This document shows, one piece after another, positions 1 to 6,659 of a DNA stretch of 10,732 nucleotides. The notes below the pieces were generated by a model that was given only the letters and a program-made list of their open reading frames with translations, made no database searches and had not been told where the DNA came from. The stretch is from Lachnospiraceae bacterium (GTDB lineage Bacteria > Bacillota_A > Clostridia > Lachnospirales > Lachnospiraceae). A program made the position numbers and the translations under genes. Position 1 is the stretch's first letter; the number at the start of each line of letters is the position of its first letter. The stretch spans positions 1 through 10,732 of the forward strand of contig JAFUEG010000032.1 in the NCBI GenBank assembly GCA_017464045.1, read 5' to 3'.

Positions 1-114
1 GGAGAGACCATAAGAGTTACGGCTGAGGATCCTGACAAGAAGGATTACGGTGTAAACTTTGAACAGGCTATACCTTATCTTATTGACAGACTTAAGAAAA
101 ATGTTTTAGATTAA
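1..114 (+). CDS. 3' end of an unidentified gene
   Basis: The first 37 codons are open in frame 1 and stop with TAA at 112-114. The visible C-terminal tail begins GETIRVTAEDPDKK and ends IDRLKKNVLD; it is charged, soluble-looking and has no membrane segment. The codon use matches the neighbouring genes, so it is very likely the true end of a protein that starts outside the window. I cannot assign a family from so short a tail. About 80 bases separate it from the exonuclease gene on the same strand, with no hairpin-plus-T-run terminator between them, so transcription could continue into that gene. Confidence 0.7.
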   Translation, partial: GETIRVTAEDPDKKDYGVNFEQAIPYLIDRLKKNVLD

Positions 115-127
115 TTATATAAAAACG

Positions 128-155
128 GTTAAATTATACTCAGTTAAAATTATAC
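128..155 (+). repeat. short direct repeat in the leader before the exonuclease gene
   Basis: GTTAAATTATAC at 128-139 recurs as GTTAAAATTATAC at 143-155, one base longer. The AT-rich stretch 115-195 holds this repeat and a small possible hairpin (CAGA/TCTG, about 166-179), followed by a weak GAGGG ribosome binding site about 10 bases before the ATG at 196. It could be a promoter region or a regulator site, but I see no convincing -35/-10 pair. Confidence 0.35.
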
Positions 156-195
156 GATAAAATTTCAGAGGAAAGTCTGAGGGTAGATAATATTT

Positions 196-975
196 ATGAA
201 ATTAGTATCATGGAATGTAAATGGTTTAAGAGCGGTTATGTCCAAGAATTTTATGGAGGAGTTTGACAAGCTGGATGCGGATATATTTTGTTTGCAGGAA
301 ACCAAGCTACAGGAATGACAGATTGACTGGAATAAAGAAGGCTATTTTGATTATTGGAATTATGCCGAGAAAAAAGGATATTCGGGAACTGCTATATTTA
401 CAAAGCATAAGCCTATAGATGTTACATACGGAATCGGTGTGGAGGAACATGATAAGGAAGGTCGTGTTATCACACTTGAGTATGATAGCTTTTATATGAT
501 AGTTGTATATACTCCTAATTCACAAAATGAATTAAAGAGGCTTGATTACCGTATGACCTGGGAGGATGCGTTCAGAGATTATCTTAATGCTTTAAAGGCT
601 AAAAAATCTGTAATAGTATGCGGCGATATGAATGTTGCCCACAAGGAAATAGACCTTAAGAATCCAAAGACCAATCATCATAATGCAGGCTTTACGGATG
701 AGGAAAGAGGCAAGATGACCGAGCTTCTTGAGTCAGGCTTTATAGACACCTTCAGATATTTTTATCCTGAACAGACGGATATTTATTCTTGGTGGTCTTA
801 CAGGTTTAAGGCACGTGAGAAGAATGCAGGATGGCGTATAGACTATTTTCTCGTTTCGGAGGATTTAAAGGATAAGCTTAAGGATGCCAGGATACATACG
901 GATGTATATGGCTCGGATCATTGTCCGGTTGAACTTGATATTGAAATACAGGAGGATAAAAATGTCAGAGATTAA
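196..975 (+). pseudogene. xth: exodeoxyribonuclease III (Xth/ExoIII family), interrupted by an in-frame TGA
   Basis: Reading from ATG 196 gives MKLVSWNVNGLRAV, the standard N-terminus of ExoIII/AP endonucleases (EEP superfamily), which cut DNA 5' of abasic sites and degrade one strand 3' to 5' in base-excision repair. The metal-ligand motif LQETK (Glu about 35) is present. Codon 41 (316-318) is then TGA, in LQE-stop-QIDW, where family members commonly have Gly, so a GGA-to-TGA change is the simplest cause. The same frame continues to the stop at 973-975 with every other signature: GDMNVAH (Asp about 144, Asn about 146), RIDYF (Asp about 216) and SDHCPV (Asp about 241, His about 242). Full length would be about 259 residues, normal for the family. 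Restart at GTG 439 would give 178 residues lacking Glu35. The last 14 bases overlap the synthetase start. It may be a nonsense mutation, an assembly error or a readthrough site; family assignment is certain, functional state is not. Confidence 0.88.
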
Positions 976-2509
976 GAATTTCAGCGGATACATAAGCAAT
1001 AAGAAGGAACTATCCCAAGTGCTTGGCATACCTTTTGACGCAAAGGATGATGCAGGATATGTAAAGGCATCCTATGACAGATGGGGTGAGGAGCTTGCAG
1101 AACATATCCAAGGTATGTTTGCCTTTATAATTTATGATGAAAATGAAGATAAAACAGTATGTGCCAGAGACAGATTCGGAAATGAATCTATGTATTATTA
1201 TGTGGCAGAGGATAATAGTGTAGTTTTCGGTCTTACTATTAATGAAATTCTTAACAGCGGAGTTTACAAGAAGGAATTAAATGAGCAGGCACTGGAGCTC
1301 TTTCTTACATATTCTTATCTTCCGGGTTCCGATACATTTTTTAAAGGTATAAAAAAGCTTATGCCGGGATTCGTTCTGGTATATAAAAATAATGATAATA
1401 CATTTGATATAAAAAGATATTGGAAGCTTACTTATAAGGGAGACAATTCTAAAACTGCGGATGAGTACGCCGAGCTTGTAAACAATACTTTAAATGAACT
1501 TGTGGATGACTGGAAGATAGAAGGTGAAGCGTACGGAAACTTTCTTTCCGGAGGAGTTGATTCGGCGTATCTTGCAGCACTTACCAAGCCAAAGTATACA
1601 TTTTCAACTGCTTATGACAATAAGGACTTTGATGAGTCGGAGCTTGCTGCCAAGTCTGCGGAGTTTTTGGGAGCAGAGCATATAAGAGTTAAGGTTACTC
1701 CGGAGGATTATTTTGGAGTTGTGCCGGAGGCGATGAAGGCGATGGAGCAGCCTCTTGCGGATGCATCTACTATTGCCTTTTATCTTGCCTGCCGGGGTGC
1801 AAGAAAATATGTGGATGTCTGCTATTCAGGTGAGGGTGCGGATGAGCTTTTCTGTGGCTACCATGCATATGTGAGACGTCTTGTAAACAGCAATAATCCC
1901 GATTACAGCTCAGCACCGGTTGAGACTTATTATATAGGCAATACAAAGGTTATGAGCGAGAAGGAAAAGAGTAAGGTTTTAAAGAACTATAAAGGCGATG
2001 TGACTCCTCTTGAGCTTGCAAGAAGCCTATATGATTTTGATGACAATACAGGTGATCTCACTAAGATGTGGCTCTGTGATTTAAATGTCTGGTTTGAAGG
2101 AGACATTATGTTAAATGCAGAGAAGATGAGTAAGGCTAACGGACTTATTGCAAGAACTCCGTTCCTTGATTCAAGAATTTATGAAGTCGCTTCCCGGATT
2201 CCGACAGAATATGAAGCAAGTCTTTCCGAAAGTAAGATAGTCTTCCGTAAGGCAACTGCTCATATGATACCTGATGAGGTTGCTTTTAGAAAGAAGCTTG
2301 GTTTTGCGGTACCTGTACGTGTATGGATGAGAGAGGAGCCGTTTATAGGTCAGATAAGAGAACTCTTTAACAGTGAAAATGCATCAAAATATTTTGATAC
2401 AAATTTACTCAACGAAATGCTTTCCGATGAGTATCTTGATCAGCCGGATAACTGGAGAAAGGTGTGGTGTATCTATATCTTCCTTATCTGGTACGGAATT
2501 TACTTTTAA
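962..2509 (+). CDS. AsnB-type asparagine synthetase with a truncated, Cys-less glutaminase domain
   Basis: The protein has 515 residues from ATG 962, chosen because CAGGAGG lies just upstream at 949-955; the open frame extends further 5' (to 884) but that part overlaps the exonuclease gene and looks non-coding. The C-terminal half is a clear ATP-pyrophosphatase synthetase domain: LSGGVDS (about 195-201), [13 protein letters not shown] (288-300) and [13 protein letters not shown] near residue 400. It would adenylate aspartate, or a related carboxylate, and form an amide. Normal AsnB begins Met-Cys-Gly-Ile, with Cys as the glutamine-hydrolysing nucleophile. Here the start aligns to roughly the 'NGEIYNYKEL' region ([11 protein letters not shown]), so the first 60-75 residues, including Cys2 and the early glutamine-binding residues, are absent. 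The rest of the Ntn fold remains (GMFAF at 51-55, ARDRFG at 68-73). It may therefore use free ammonia or a separate amide donor, or a different substrate. Translation is probably coupled to the overlapping exonuclease gene. Confidence 0.85.
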   Translation: MSEIKNFSGYISNKKELSQVLGIPFDAKDDAGYVKASYDRWGEELAEHIQGMFAFIIYDENEDKTVCARDRFGNESMYYYVAEDNSVVFGLTINEILNSGVYKKELNEQALELFLTYSYLPGSDTFFKGIKKLMPGFVLVYKNNDNTFDIKRYWKLTYKGDNSKTADEYAELVNNTLNELVDDWKIEGEAYGNFLSGGVDSAYLAALTKPKYTFSTAYDNKDFDESELAAKSAEFLGAEHIRVKVTPEDYFGVVPEAMKAMEQPLADASTIAFYLACRGARKYVDVCYSGEGADELFCGYHAYVRRLVNSNNPDYSSAPVETYYIGNTKVMSEKEKSKVLKNYKGDVTPLELARSLYDFDDNTGDLTKMWLCDLNVWFEGDIMLNAEKMSKANGLIARTPFLDSRIYEVASRIPTEYEASLSESKIVFRKATAHMIPDEVAFRKKLGFAVPVRVWMREEPFIGQIRELFNSENASKYFDTNLLNEMLSDEYLDQPDNWRKVWCIYIFLIWYGIYF

Positions 2510-2524
2510 TGTTATAATTTTGTG

Positions 2525-2771
2525 ATGAGGCTTATAGTAGTAACAGACTGTATGGTTTATAAAAAGTACTCTGTCAACTTGCCAACAATTTGCTAAATCA
2601 GTGCGTTCGACTTCTTGCAATTCGCACGAAAACGATAAACTCGCTTACGCTCAGACATATCGTTTTCTGAGTGAATTATTTCGAAGTTTCTCTGCTGATT
2701 TAACGCAAATCGGGCAAAATGTTGACAGAGTACTTTTTTAATCCATACAGCCTGTTCCATATAAGCCTCAT
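2525..2771. repeat. approximately 247-bp imperfect palindrome (MITE-like or structured-RNA element)
   Basis: This stretch folds back on itself along nearly its whole length. The outer arms are ATGAGGCTTATA (2525-2536) and TATAAGCCTCAT (2760-2771). Next come AACAGRCTGTATGG-type arms, then GTACTCTGTCAAC (2566-2578) matching GTTGACAGAGTAC (2721-2733), then TAAATCAG/CTGATTTA, and finally the perfect pair GAAAACGATA (2628-2637)/TATCGTTTTC (2659-2668) around a loop of about 21 bases. It has no coding capacity of note and accounts for most of the 334-base gap 2510-2843. I see no clear target-site duplication. It could be a non-autonomous mobile element, an extended terminator for the synthetase operon, or a source of a long hairpin RNA. 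The inverted-repeat structure is seen directly; the element class is inference. Confidence 0.8.
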
Positions 2772-2788
2772 TCGCACTTTGTGCGAAT
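2770..2788. repeat. perfect 8-bp hairpin at the right edge of the palindrome
   Basis: ATTCGCAC-TTT-GTGCGAAT is a perfect 8-base inverted repeat with a 3-base spacer. It abuts the 247-bp palindrome and precedes the next gene by about 55 bases. No T-run follows, so it is a poor intrinsic terminator. It could be an operator or an independent hairpin. Confidence 0.6.
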
Positions 2789-2797
2789 AAATGAAAG

Positions 2798-2831
2798 CCA
2801 AAATGTATAGGATATTATTAGTATATTTTGG
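2798..2831 (+). promoter_or_regulatory. leader hairpin next to the ribosome binding site of the NlpC/P60-like gene
   Basis: CCAAAATGTATA (2798-2809) can pair with TATATTTTGG (2822-2831), leaving a loop of about 12 bases. Its 3' arm ends at the ribosome binding site GGTGAGG (2830-2836) that serves the GTG at 2844, so the stem could partly mask that site. This is only a folding observation; the stem is AT-rich and weak. Confidence 0.3.
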
Positions 2832-2843
2832 TGAGGTATTATT

Positions 2844-3908
2844 GTGGATAAAAATATTAGTGCTTTCAGAAAAAAGACAGATAATATAAAAGATAATAAT
2901 ATAAAAGAAAAAGATTTAAAAGAAAAAGATTTAAAAGAAAAAGATTTGAAGGATAATAGTTTAATTAACAGAGTTTTTTTTGTATATGTTGTGTTGCTTG
3001 TTTTTAGTATGTTTGCTACTGCAGTTATAAGCAGGGCGATTAGCGAAGATGGTATTAGATATGAGATAAGGTTTAGTGATAATCAAAATGATTTAAGCGA
3101 TAATGATAGTATTAAAGATGATTTGTCTTATAATAAGAATGTTGCCGATACCTTGTCGTATGACAGTGGGGATAATGTATATGAATCAAGAGCAGGATTA
3201 ACAACTGTAAAAAATTATCTTCAGGCTGCCATAGAGCCTGTTGGTACAACTCTTTATGTCTATGGCGGTGGTTGGAATGAGGATGATTCGGGATCCGGAA
3301 TTGAGGCACTATCATATGGGATAAGTCCACGGTGGTATGAGTTTTTTAAAGAAAATGATGAGAATTATAACTTTGAAGATACTATGTATCAGATACATGA
3401 CGGTCTTGATTGTACAGGATATGTCGGATATGTGACTTATCAGGTGTTTGGAGATTTTTACAGAGACAATGGTTATGTTTTTCCGTCAAAGGATATGACA
3501 AGTGAATATGCAGATATATTTGGAGGTACCTTGATAAGCAGGGACAGTATCGACAGGTATTATCCGGGAGATATAATGGGGACTGACGGACATGTATTTA
3601 TAGTAATAGGCAGATGCAGCGACGGAAGTCTTCTTTTTGTGCATGCGTCGCCGCCTGTTGTATCAATCTGTGGAACTAAAACTCCGGATGGAAAACCGGA
3701 AAGTGAGGCGGTAGCACTGGCAGGGAAATATATGTCCACATATTTTCCGGAAAGCTATGCACGTTATGATACGTGTATCAGGGATACTGATTTTTTGACA
3801 GAGTATAATCAGATGCATTGGAGCAGGAATGTACTTACAGATCCGGATGGATTTGACGATATGACGCCGGAAGAAATAATGAAAAGTATATTTGAAGAAA
3901 CAAAATGA
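2844..3908 (+). CDS. membrane-anchored NlpC/P60-like cysteine peptidase (putative cell-wall hydrolase)
   Basis: The protein has 354 residues from a GTG start preceded by GGTGAGG at good spacing. The N-terminus is cytosolic and lysine-rich, with three tandem KEKDL units (residues 21-35). One hydrophobic segment (about 43-63, FFVYVVLLVFSMFATAVI) would anchor it with the rest outside. An acidic, Asn/Asp/Ser-rich linker follows (about 68-115). The catalytic-looking region has LDCTGYVGY (Cys190), PGDIMGTDGHVFIVIG (His250) and LLFVHAS (His267): the Cys...His order and the 'GH-hydrophobic-IG' strand of NlpC/P60 or related papain-like amidases. A YVYGGGW motif (138-144) resembles the usual YxxGG before the catalytic Cys, though the gap of roughly 45 residues to that Cys is longer than usual. 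Expected role is peptidoglycan stem-peptide or crosslink hydrolysis at the cell surface. No sorting motif or wall-binding repeats are visible. Family fairly sure, substrate unknown. Confidence 0.75.
   Translation: MDKNISAFRKKTDNIKDNNIKEKDLKEKDLKEKDLKDNSLINRVFFVYVVLLVFSMFATAVISRAISEDGIRYEIRFSDNQNDLSDNDSIKDDLSYNKNVADTLSYDSGDNVYESRAGLTTVKNYLQAAIEPVGTTLYVYGGGWNEDDSGSGIEALSYGISPRWYEFFKENDENYNFEDTMYQIHDGLDCTGYVGYVTYQVFGDFYRDNGYVFPSKDMTSEYADIFGGTLISRDSIDRYYPGDIMGTDGHVFIVIGRCSDGSLLFVHASPPVVSICGTKTPDGKPESEAVALAGKYMSTYFPESYARYDTCIRDTDFLTEYNQMHWSRNVLTDPDGFDDMTPEEIMKSIFEETK
2904..2948 (+). repeat. in-frame 15-bp tandem repeat, three units (KEKDL x3)
   Basis: Three consecutive copies of a 15-base unit (AAAGAAAAAGATTTA, the third with one synonymous change, TTA to TTG) encode Lys-Glu-Lys-Asp-Leu three times in the cytosolic tail of the NlpC/P60-like protein. 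A similar IKDNN/IKEKD stretch precedes it. Copy-number change by slippage would keep the frame and only lengthen or shorten the tail. Confidence 0.85.
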
Positions 3909-4044
3909 AAAAACGGTTTATTCTAATGATTTTTTGAAAAAATAATTAAAAATATAAAGAAGATTAATTGTTTGTAATCTTAAAAAAGTAATAATAATTT
4001 TTTCCGGATCATATTATGTAGTAAATATAATTTGAGAGTAGAGT

Positions 4045-4521
4045 ATGAAAAATAAGATTAATATTAAGGAGCTTGTTATCTGCCTGGTAATTCCGCTTGC
4101 AGCAGGACTTGTATCTGCTCTTTTATCTATGAATGCAAGAGATGAATTTCAGACATTAAATAAACCACCGCTTGCACCGCCTGCGTGGATTTTTCCGGTC
4201 GTATGGACAGTTCTTTACATATTGATGGGCGTCTCATCGTATCTTATAGTCAGAGAGGGTAAAAATAGAGAAGATGTTGAAAAAGCTTTAGATACATATT
4301 TATTACAGCTCTTCTTTAATTTTGGCTGGTCAATTTTGTTTTTTAACTTTGGTTGGAGATTGTTTGCTTTTGCATGGCTCGCTGCAATGTGGCTTCTGAT
4401 TATTAAAATGATGAATAGGTTTAAACCTATAAATATAATATCGTTTTATCTTATGATTCCATATATTATATGGGTAATATTTGCAGGGTATCTAAATGCA
4501 GGATTCTTCCTTTTAAACTAG
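4045..4521 (+). CDS. tspO: TspO/MBR family tryptophan-rich sensory protein
   Basis: The protein has 158 residues, typical for TspO. Five hydrophobic segments fit the family's five-helix fold (about 10-28, 45-68, 84-101, 105-122 and 131-155). Signature stretches are KPPLAPPAWIFPVVWTVLY (40-58), the helix-2 entry; NFGWSILFFNFGW (92-104), with the paired Asn/Trp of helix 3; and PYIIWVIFAGYLNAGFF (139-155), with the conserved Trp and the family-typical 'YLN' ending. TspO proteins bind porphyrins and related ligands and have been linked to tetrapyrrole handling and stress signalling; the physiological role in Firmicutes is poorly defined. The gene stands alone: 136 bases of AT-rich spacer upstream and a convergent gene 30 bases downstream. 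The ribosome binding site is weak (GAGAGTAGAG) and a TATAAT at 4026-4031 has no matching -35. Nothing seen suggests damage. Confidence 0.92.
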   Translation: MKNKINIKELVICLVIPLAAGLVSALLSMNARDEFQTLNKPPLAPPAWIFPVVWTVLYILMGVSSYLIVREGKNREDVEKALDTYLLQLFFNFGWSILFFNFGWRLFAFAWLAAMWLLIIKMMNRFKPINIISFYLMIPYIIWVIFAGYLNAGFFLLN

Positions 4522-4551
4522 TTAGAAAAAATGATATGAAAAGCACTGATA

Positions 4552-5346
4552 CTATCTTACTAAATTAATTTTTTCAGAAATACTAACTTCATCATATAGC
4601 TTTAAATATTCATCTTTTTTTAAAGATACAATGTAATTTTTAGTATAGTTTTTCTTTATACCGTTTGAATGAAATATATCTACAGCTTTATTATAAGCAA
4701 CGGCAGCCTGTTCTTCGGTTTCATATCTACCGATAATATAGTTGCTTACTTTATGGATAATGGCAGTATATACAGGTTTGCCGTTTTTTTCTTCCATCTG
4801 GACGCCGGTGTAGTTGTTAATTACCTTTATATTGGAATATCTGTAATCATATTTGTCATTATTTGTCATGATAAAATCTCGTCCATAAACGGCAAATGGT
4901 TTTATTCCATATCTGCCAAGTATTTTATACTGGCTGCCATAATCACTCACAAAAAGATAACCGCCGCGCTGCTGGATTTTATGAGAGGCATAAAAAAATA
5001 AATCATCACGGTCAAACTTTATAATTGTATCAGGTGTGAGGTAATATTCAAAATAATTTTTTAAAAGATATATAGGTGTTGCAAAGTAAATTCCGTTATC
5101 ACGAAAGTTTAAAAGTGATATAAATTTATCATGTGCAAGTTTCATGCACTTGTCATAGCTTTCCTTTGTAATGGTTTTATTTTCGTCATCGATTATTTTG
5201 TGTGCTTCATTATAGGCACAGTTTGCATCTTCCGAGTTGGAAAAGCTTCCGAGACTTATATGTTTTCTTTTATATGTCAAAGAAGCACGAAAATAGATTT
5301 CACCATTTTTCTTTTTTGTAGTATATACACCTGCTTTTTCGGCCAT
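4552..5346 (-). CDS. AP2-like DNA-binding protein with two AP2 modules and a degenerate HNH-like core
   Basis: The start is placed at 5346 (264 residues, MAEKAGVYTT) because AAGGAGA lies just upstream on the minus strand; the frame stays open for 47 codons further without another good site. Two copies of an AP2-like module are visible: residues 5-52 (GVYTTKKKNGEIYFRASL, then HISLGSF, then CAYNEA) and 180-224 (TGVQMEEKNGKPVYTAII, then IIGRYETEEQAAVAYNKA). Each shows the three-strand-plus-helix pattern of AP2 domains that in bacteria usually accompany phage integrases and HNH homing endonucleases. Between them, residues 130-178 end in DYRYSNIKVINN, which resembles the 'DNRRSNLRIVT' tail of HNH-AP2 nucleases, but the catalytic His-containing 'DHI' stretch is not present. 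I infer a DNA-binding protein descended from a homing endonuclease and probably no longer a nuclease. The target is unknown. It converges with tspO and diverges from the 3D-domain gene. Confidence 0.7.
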   Translation of the reverse strand: MAEKAGVYTTKKKNGEIYFRASLTYKRKHISLGSFSNSEDANCAYNEAHKIIDDENKTITKESYDKCMKLAHDKFISLLNFRDNGIYFATPIYLLKNYFEYYLTPDTIIKFDRDDLFFYASHKIQQRGGYLFVSDYGSQYKILGRYGIKPFAVYGRDFIMTNNDKYDYRYSNIKVINNYTGVQMEEKNGKPVYTAIIHKVSNYIIGRYETEEQAAVAYNKAVDIFHSNGIKKNYTKNYIVSLKKDEYLKLYDEVSISEKINLVR

Positions 5347-5449
5347 AAAAATCTCCTTTTGTGTTTGTTTCAAAATATGGTTGTTCATAAAATTATTAAC
5401 AATATCCATAAGGATACCGATATTATTATTGAGATATGTGTACATGCTA

Positions 5450-5478
5450 ATTGTAATATATATTTTGTGATTAATCAA
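5450..5478 (-). promoter_or_regulatory. candidate sigma-A promoter for the AP2-like gene
   Basis: On the minus strand, TTGATT (5478-5473) and TACAAT (5455-5450) are separated by exactly 17 bases. Transcription would begin near 5443, leaving a 5' leader of about 95 bases before the preferred ATG at 5346. The region is very AT-rich, so a chance match is possible. Confidence 0.4.
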
Positions 5479-5529
5479 CAAAATCATTGCGACATTTTGT
5501 TTATTCTTACTAAAACGAAATGTAAATAC

Positions 5530-5558
5530 TTGACCTTAACTGACTGTTGAATTATAAT
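5530..5558 (+). promoter_or_regulatory. strong sigma-A promoter of the 3D-domain gene
   Basis: TTGACC (5530-5535) and a perfect TATAAT (5553-5558) are separated by 17 bases, one base off full consensus. Transcription would begin around 5565, about 60 bases before the ATG at 5627. A small palindrome, CACAT-TGT-ATGTG (5560-5572), overlaps the expected start point and could be an operator or a 5' stabilising hairpin. A GTAAC direct repeat (about 5577-5592) follows. Confidence 0.65.
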
Positions 5559-5626
5559 CACATTGTATGTGTGATGTAACGATTTTGTAACAATTAATTA
5601 AAGAAAGTTCACACAGAGGTGATATT

Positions 5627-6439
5627 ATGAAATTTAGCTTTAGTAAGGCAAAAGAAAAGGTAATTGAGACCACAAAAGAATATACAGAGAAGTATTATCA
5701 GGTGGCAGTGGCAGTTGTAGTAATAGCTGCTTTAGGGATTTTGTCTATAGTCACTTTGGCTGACAGGATAAATGCAAGCCATCAGTCAGTTGGCGTAATT
5801 ATGTCGCTTTCTGATGTTTCTTCAGGAAAAGAAGCATTTTCCGGAAATACCTTCGAAGCTAAAGGTATCACATATGAAGATATGGTAAATGTAAATTATG
5901 AAACAGAAGAATTAGCCCAGCTTGAAAAGACAGAAAAACAGGTTGATGATATACTTGCAGCAAGAAGTCAGGATAAGAAGGATCAGGCAGCTGTGGCAGC
6001 ACTTACTGCAGAGCATGCATCTGCAGCTGATTTTAACACATATGATGCATCTGCAGCTGAACAGCCATCAGCAGTATTTGCACTTTCTCCAACAGTAGGT
6101 CTTACAGAAATAACTTATGCTGATGAAAATGGCAGCTATCAGTATCTTGGAGAATTTACACTTACCGGATATTGTCCATGTGCTATATGCTGTGGAAAGT
6201 GGAGTAATCCAAGTAACCCAATAACTGCTAGTGGAACAACTCCTGTTGCAGGTAGAACAGTTGCAGCAGATACTTCAAGATATCCATTTGGAACAAAGCT
6301 TATGATTAATGGTCAGATATATACTGTAGAAGATGTGGGTGGTGCTATAAAGGGTAATCATATTGATATCTATTTTAACACTCATGAAGAAGCAAGAGCT
6401 TTTGCAAAACAGTATGGTTCAGTATATCTTGTACAGTAA
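5627..6439 (+). CDS. membrane-anchored 3D-domain protein (putative peptidoglycan-active enzyme)
   Basis: The protein has 270 residues, with ribosome binding site AGAGGTGA at 5615-5622. A charged N-terminus (KAKEKVIETTKEYTEKYY) precedes one membrane segment (about 24-44); the rest is predicted extracellular. Residues 92-120 are charged and could form a short helix or coiled coil. An Ala-rich linker (121-150) holds a repeated DNA unit. Residues 174-270 are the 3D domain found in YocH/YuiC-type proteins and related to MltA lytic transglycosylases. It is named for three aspartates, here Asp215 (AADTSRYPFGT), Asp236 (VEDVGGAIKG) and Asp247 (HIDIYF). The CPCAICCG motif (183-190) gives four clustered cysteines at the domain entry. 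The expected role is cleavage or remodelling of glycan strands at the cell surface. A near-consensus promoter upstream and a strong terminator downstream make it a single-gene, probably well-expressed unit. Catalysis by this protein is inference. Confidence 0.85.
   Translation: MKFSFSKAKEKVIETTKEYTEKYYQVAVAVVVIAALGILSIVTLADRINASHQSVGVIMSLSDVSSGKEAFSGNTFEAKGITYEDMVNVNYETEELAQLEKTEKQVDDILAARSQDKKDQAAVAALTAEHASAADFNTYDASAAEQPSAVFALSPTVGLTEITYADENGSYQYLGEFTLTGYCPCAICCGKWSNPSNPITASGTTPVAGRTVAADTSRYPFGTKLMINGQIYTVEDVGGAIKGNHIDIYFNTHEEARAFAKQYGSVYLVQ
6015..6060 (+). repeat. 16-bp direct repeat with 30-bp period inside the 3D-domain gene
   Basis: ATGCATCTGCAGCTGA occurs at 6015-6030 and again at 6045-6060. 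The 30-base period equals ten codons and encodes two ASAA copies in the linker between membrane anchor and 3D domain. It looks like a recent in-frame duplication whose spacer has diverged. Confidence 0.85.
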
Positions 6440-6468
6440 TTTGGTATTAGATGATTAAGGATTATATA

Positions 6469-6510
6469 AGAGATGGGGCATAGTGGTTAAATATGCTTCA
6501 TCTCTTTTTT
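6469..6510 (+). terminator. intrinsic terminator of the 3D-domain gene
   Basis: AGAGATGGGGCATA (6469-6482) pairs with TATGCTTCATCTCT (6492-6505) over 14 positions with two G-U pairs and a 9-base loop. A run of six T (6505-6510) follows directly. It lies about 30 bases after the stop codon at 6437-6439 and separates this unit from thrC. Confidence 0.88.
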
Positions 6511-6565
6511 ACTTGTTTTTAACAGATTGGTGTGTTATTATTCCATGTAGTGTAAAAATTATTAG

Positions 6566-6610
6566 ATAAGCATAAGCTGGTAAATATTTTGGCTTATATG
6601 TACTGCTTAT
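6566..6610 (+). promoter_or_regulatory. doubled inverted repeat in the thrC leader
   Basis: ATAAGC occurs twice in tandem (6566-6577) and its complement GCTTAT occurs twice (6592-6597 and 6605-6610). The outer and inner copies can pair as one interrupted hairpin with a 7-base bulge. A possible promoter, TTGGCT (6589-6594) and TAAATT (6612-6617) with a 17-base spacer, overlaps the right half, so the repeat could also be an operator. I see no T-box or other amino-acid-sensing leader here. Confidence 0.35.
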
Positions 6611-6659
6611 GTAAATTTATAAAGATTTTAATAGAAATATGCAAGAGGAGAATTATAAA

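Noticed and set aside
316..318. The TGA in the exonuclease gene as a selenocysteine codon.
   Set aside because: The family has no selenocysteine or conserved Cys at this position, and the bases just downstream form no SECIS-like stem.
2405..2620. A minus-strand reading frame overlapping the end of the synthetase and the palindrome.
   Set aside because: It is antisense to a clear gene, has no ribosome binding site and its translation resembles no protein family.
2519..2783. TTTGTG at 2519-2524 and 2778-2783 as a target-site duplication around the palindrome.
   Set aside because: The right copy lies six bases beyond the end of the inverted repeat and inside a separate hairpin, so the boundaries do not agree.
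3960..3981. AAGATTA/TAATCTT hairpin as a terminator of the NlpC/P60-like gene.
   Set aside because: The stem is only 7 A/T-rich base pairs, and it is followed by A residues, not T, on the plus strand.
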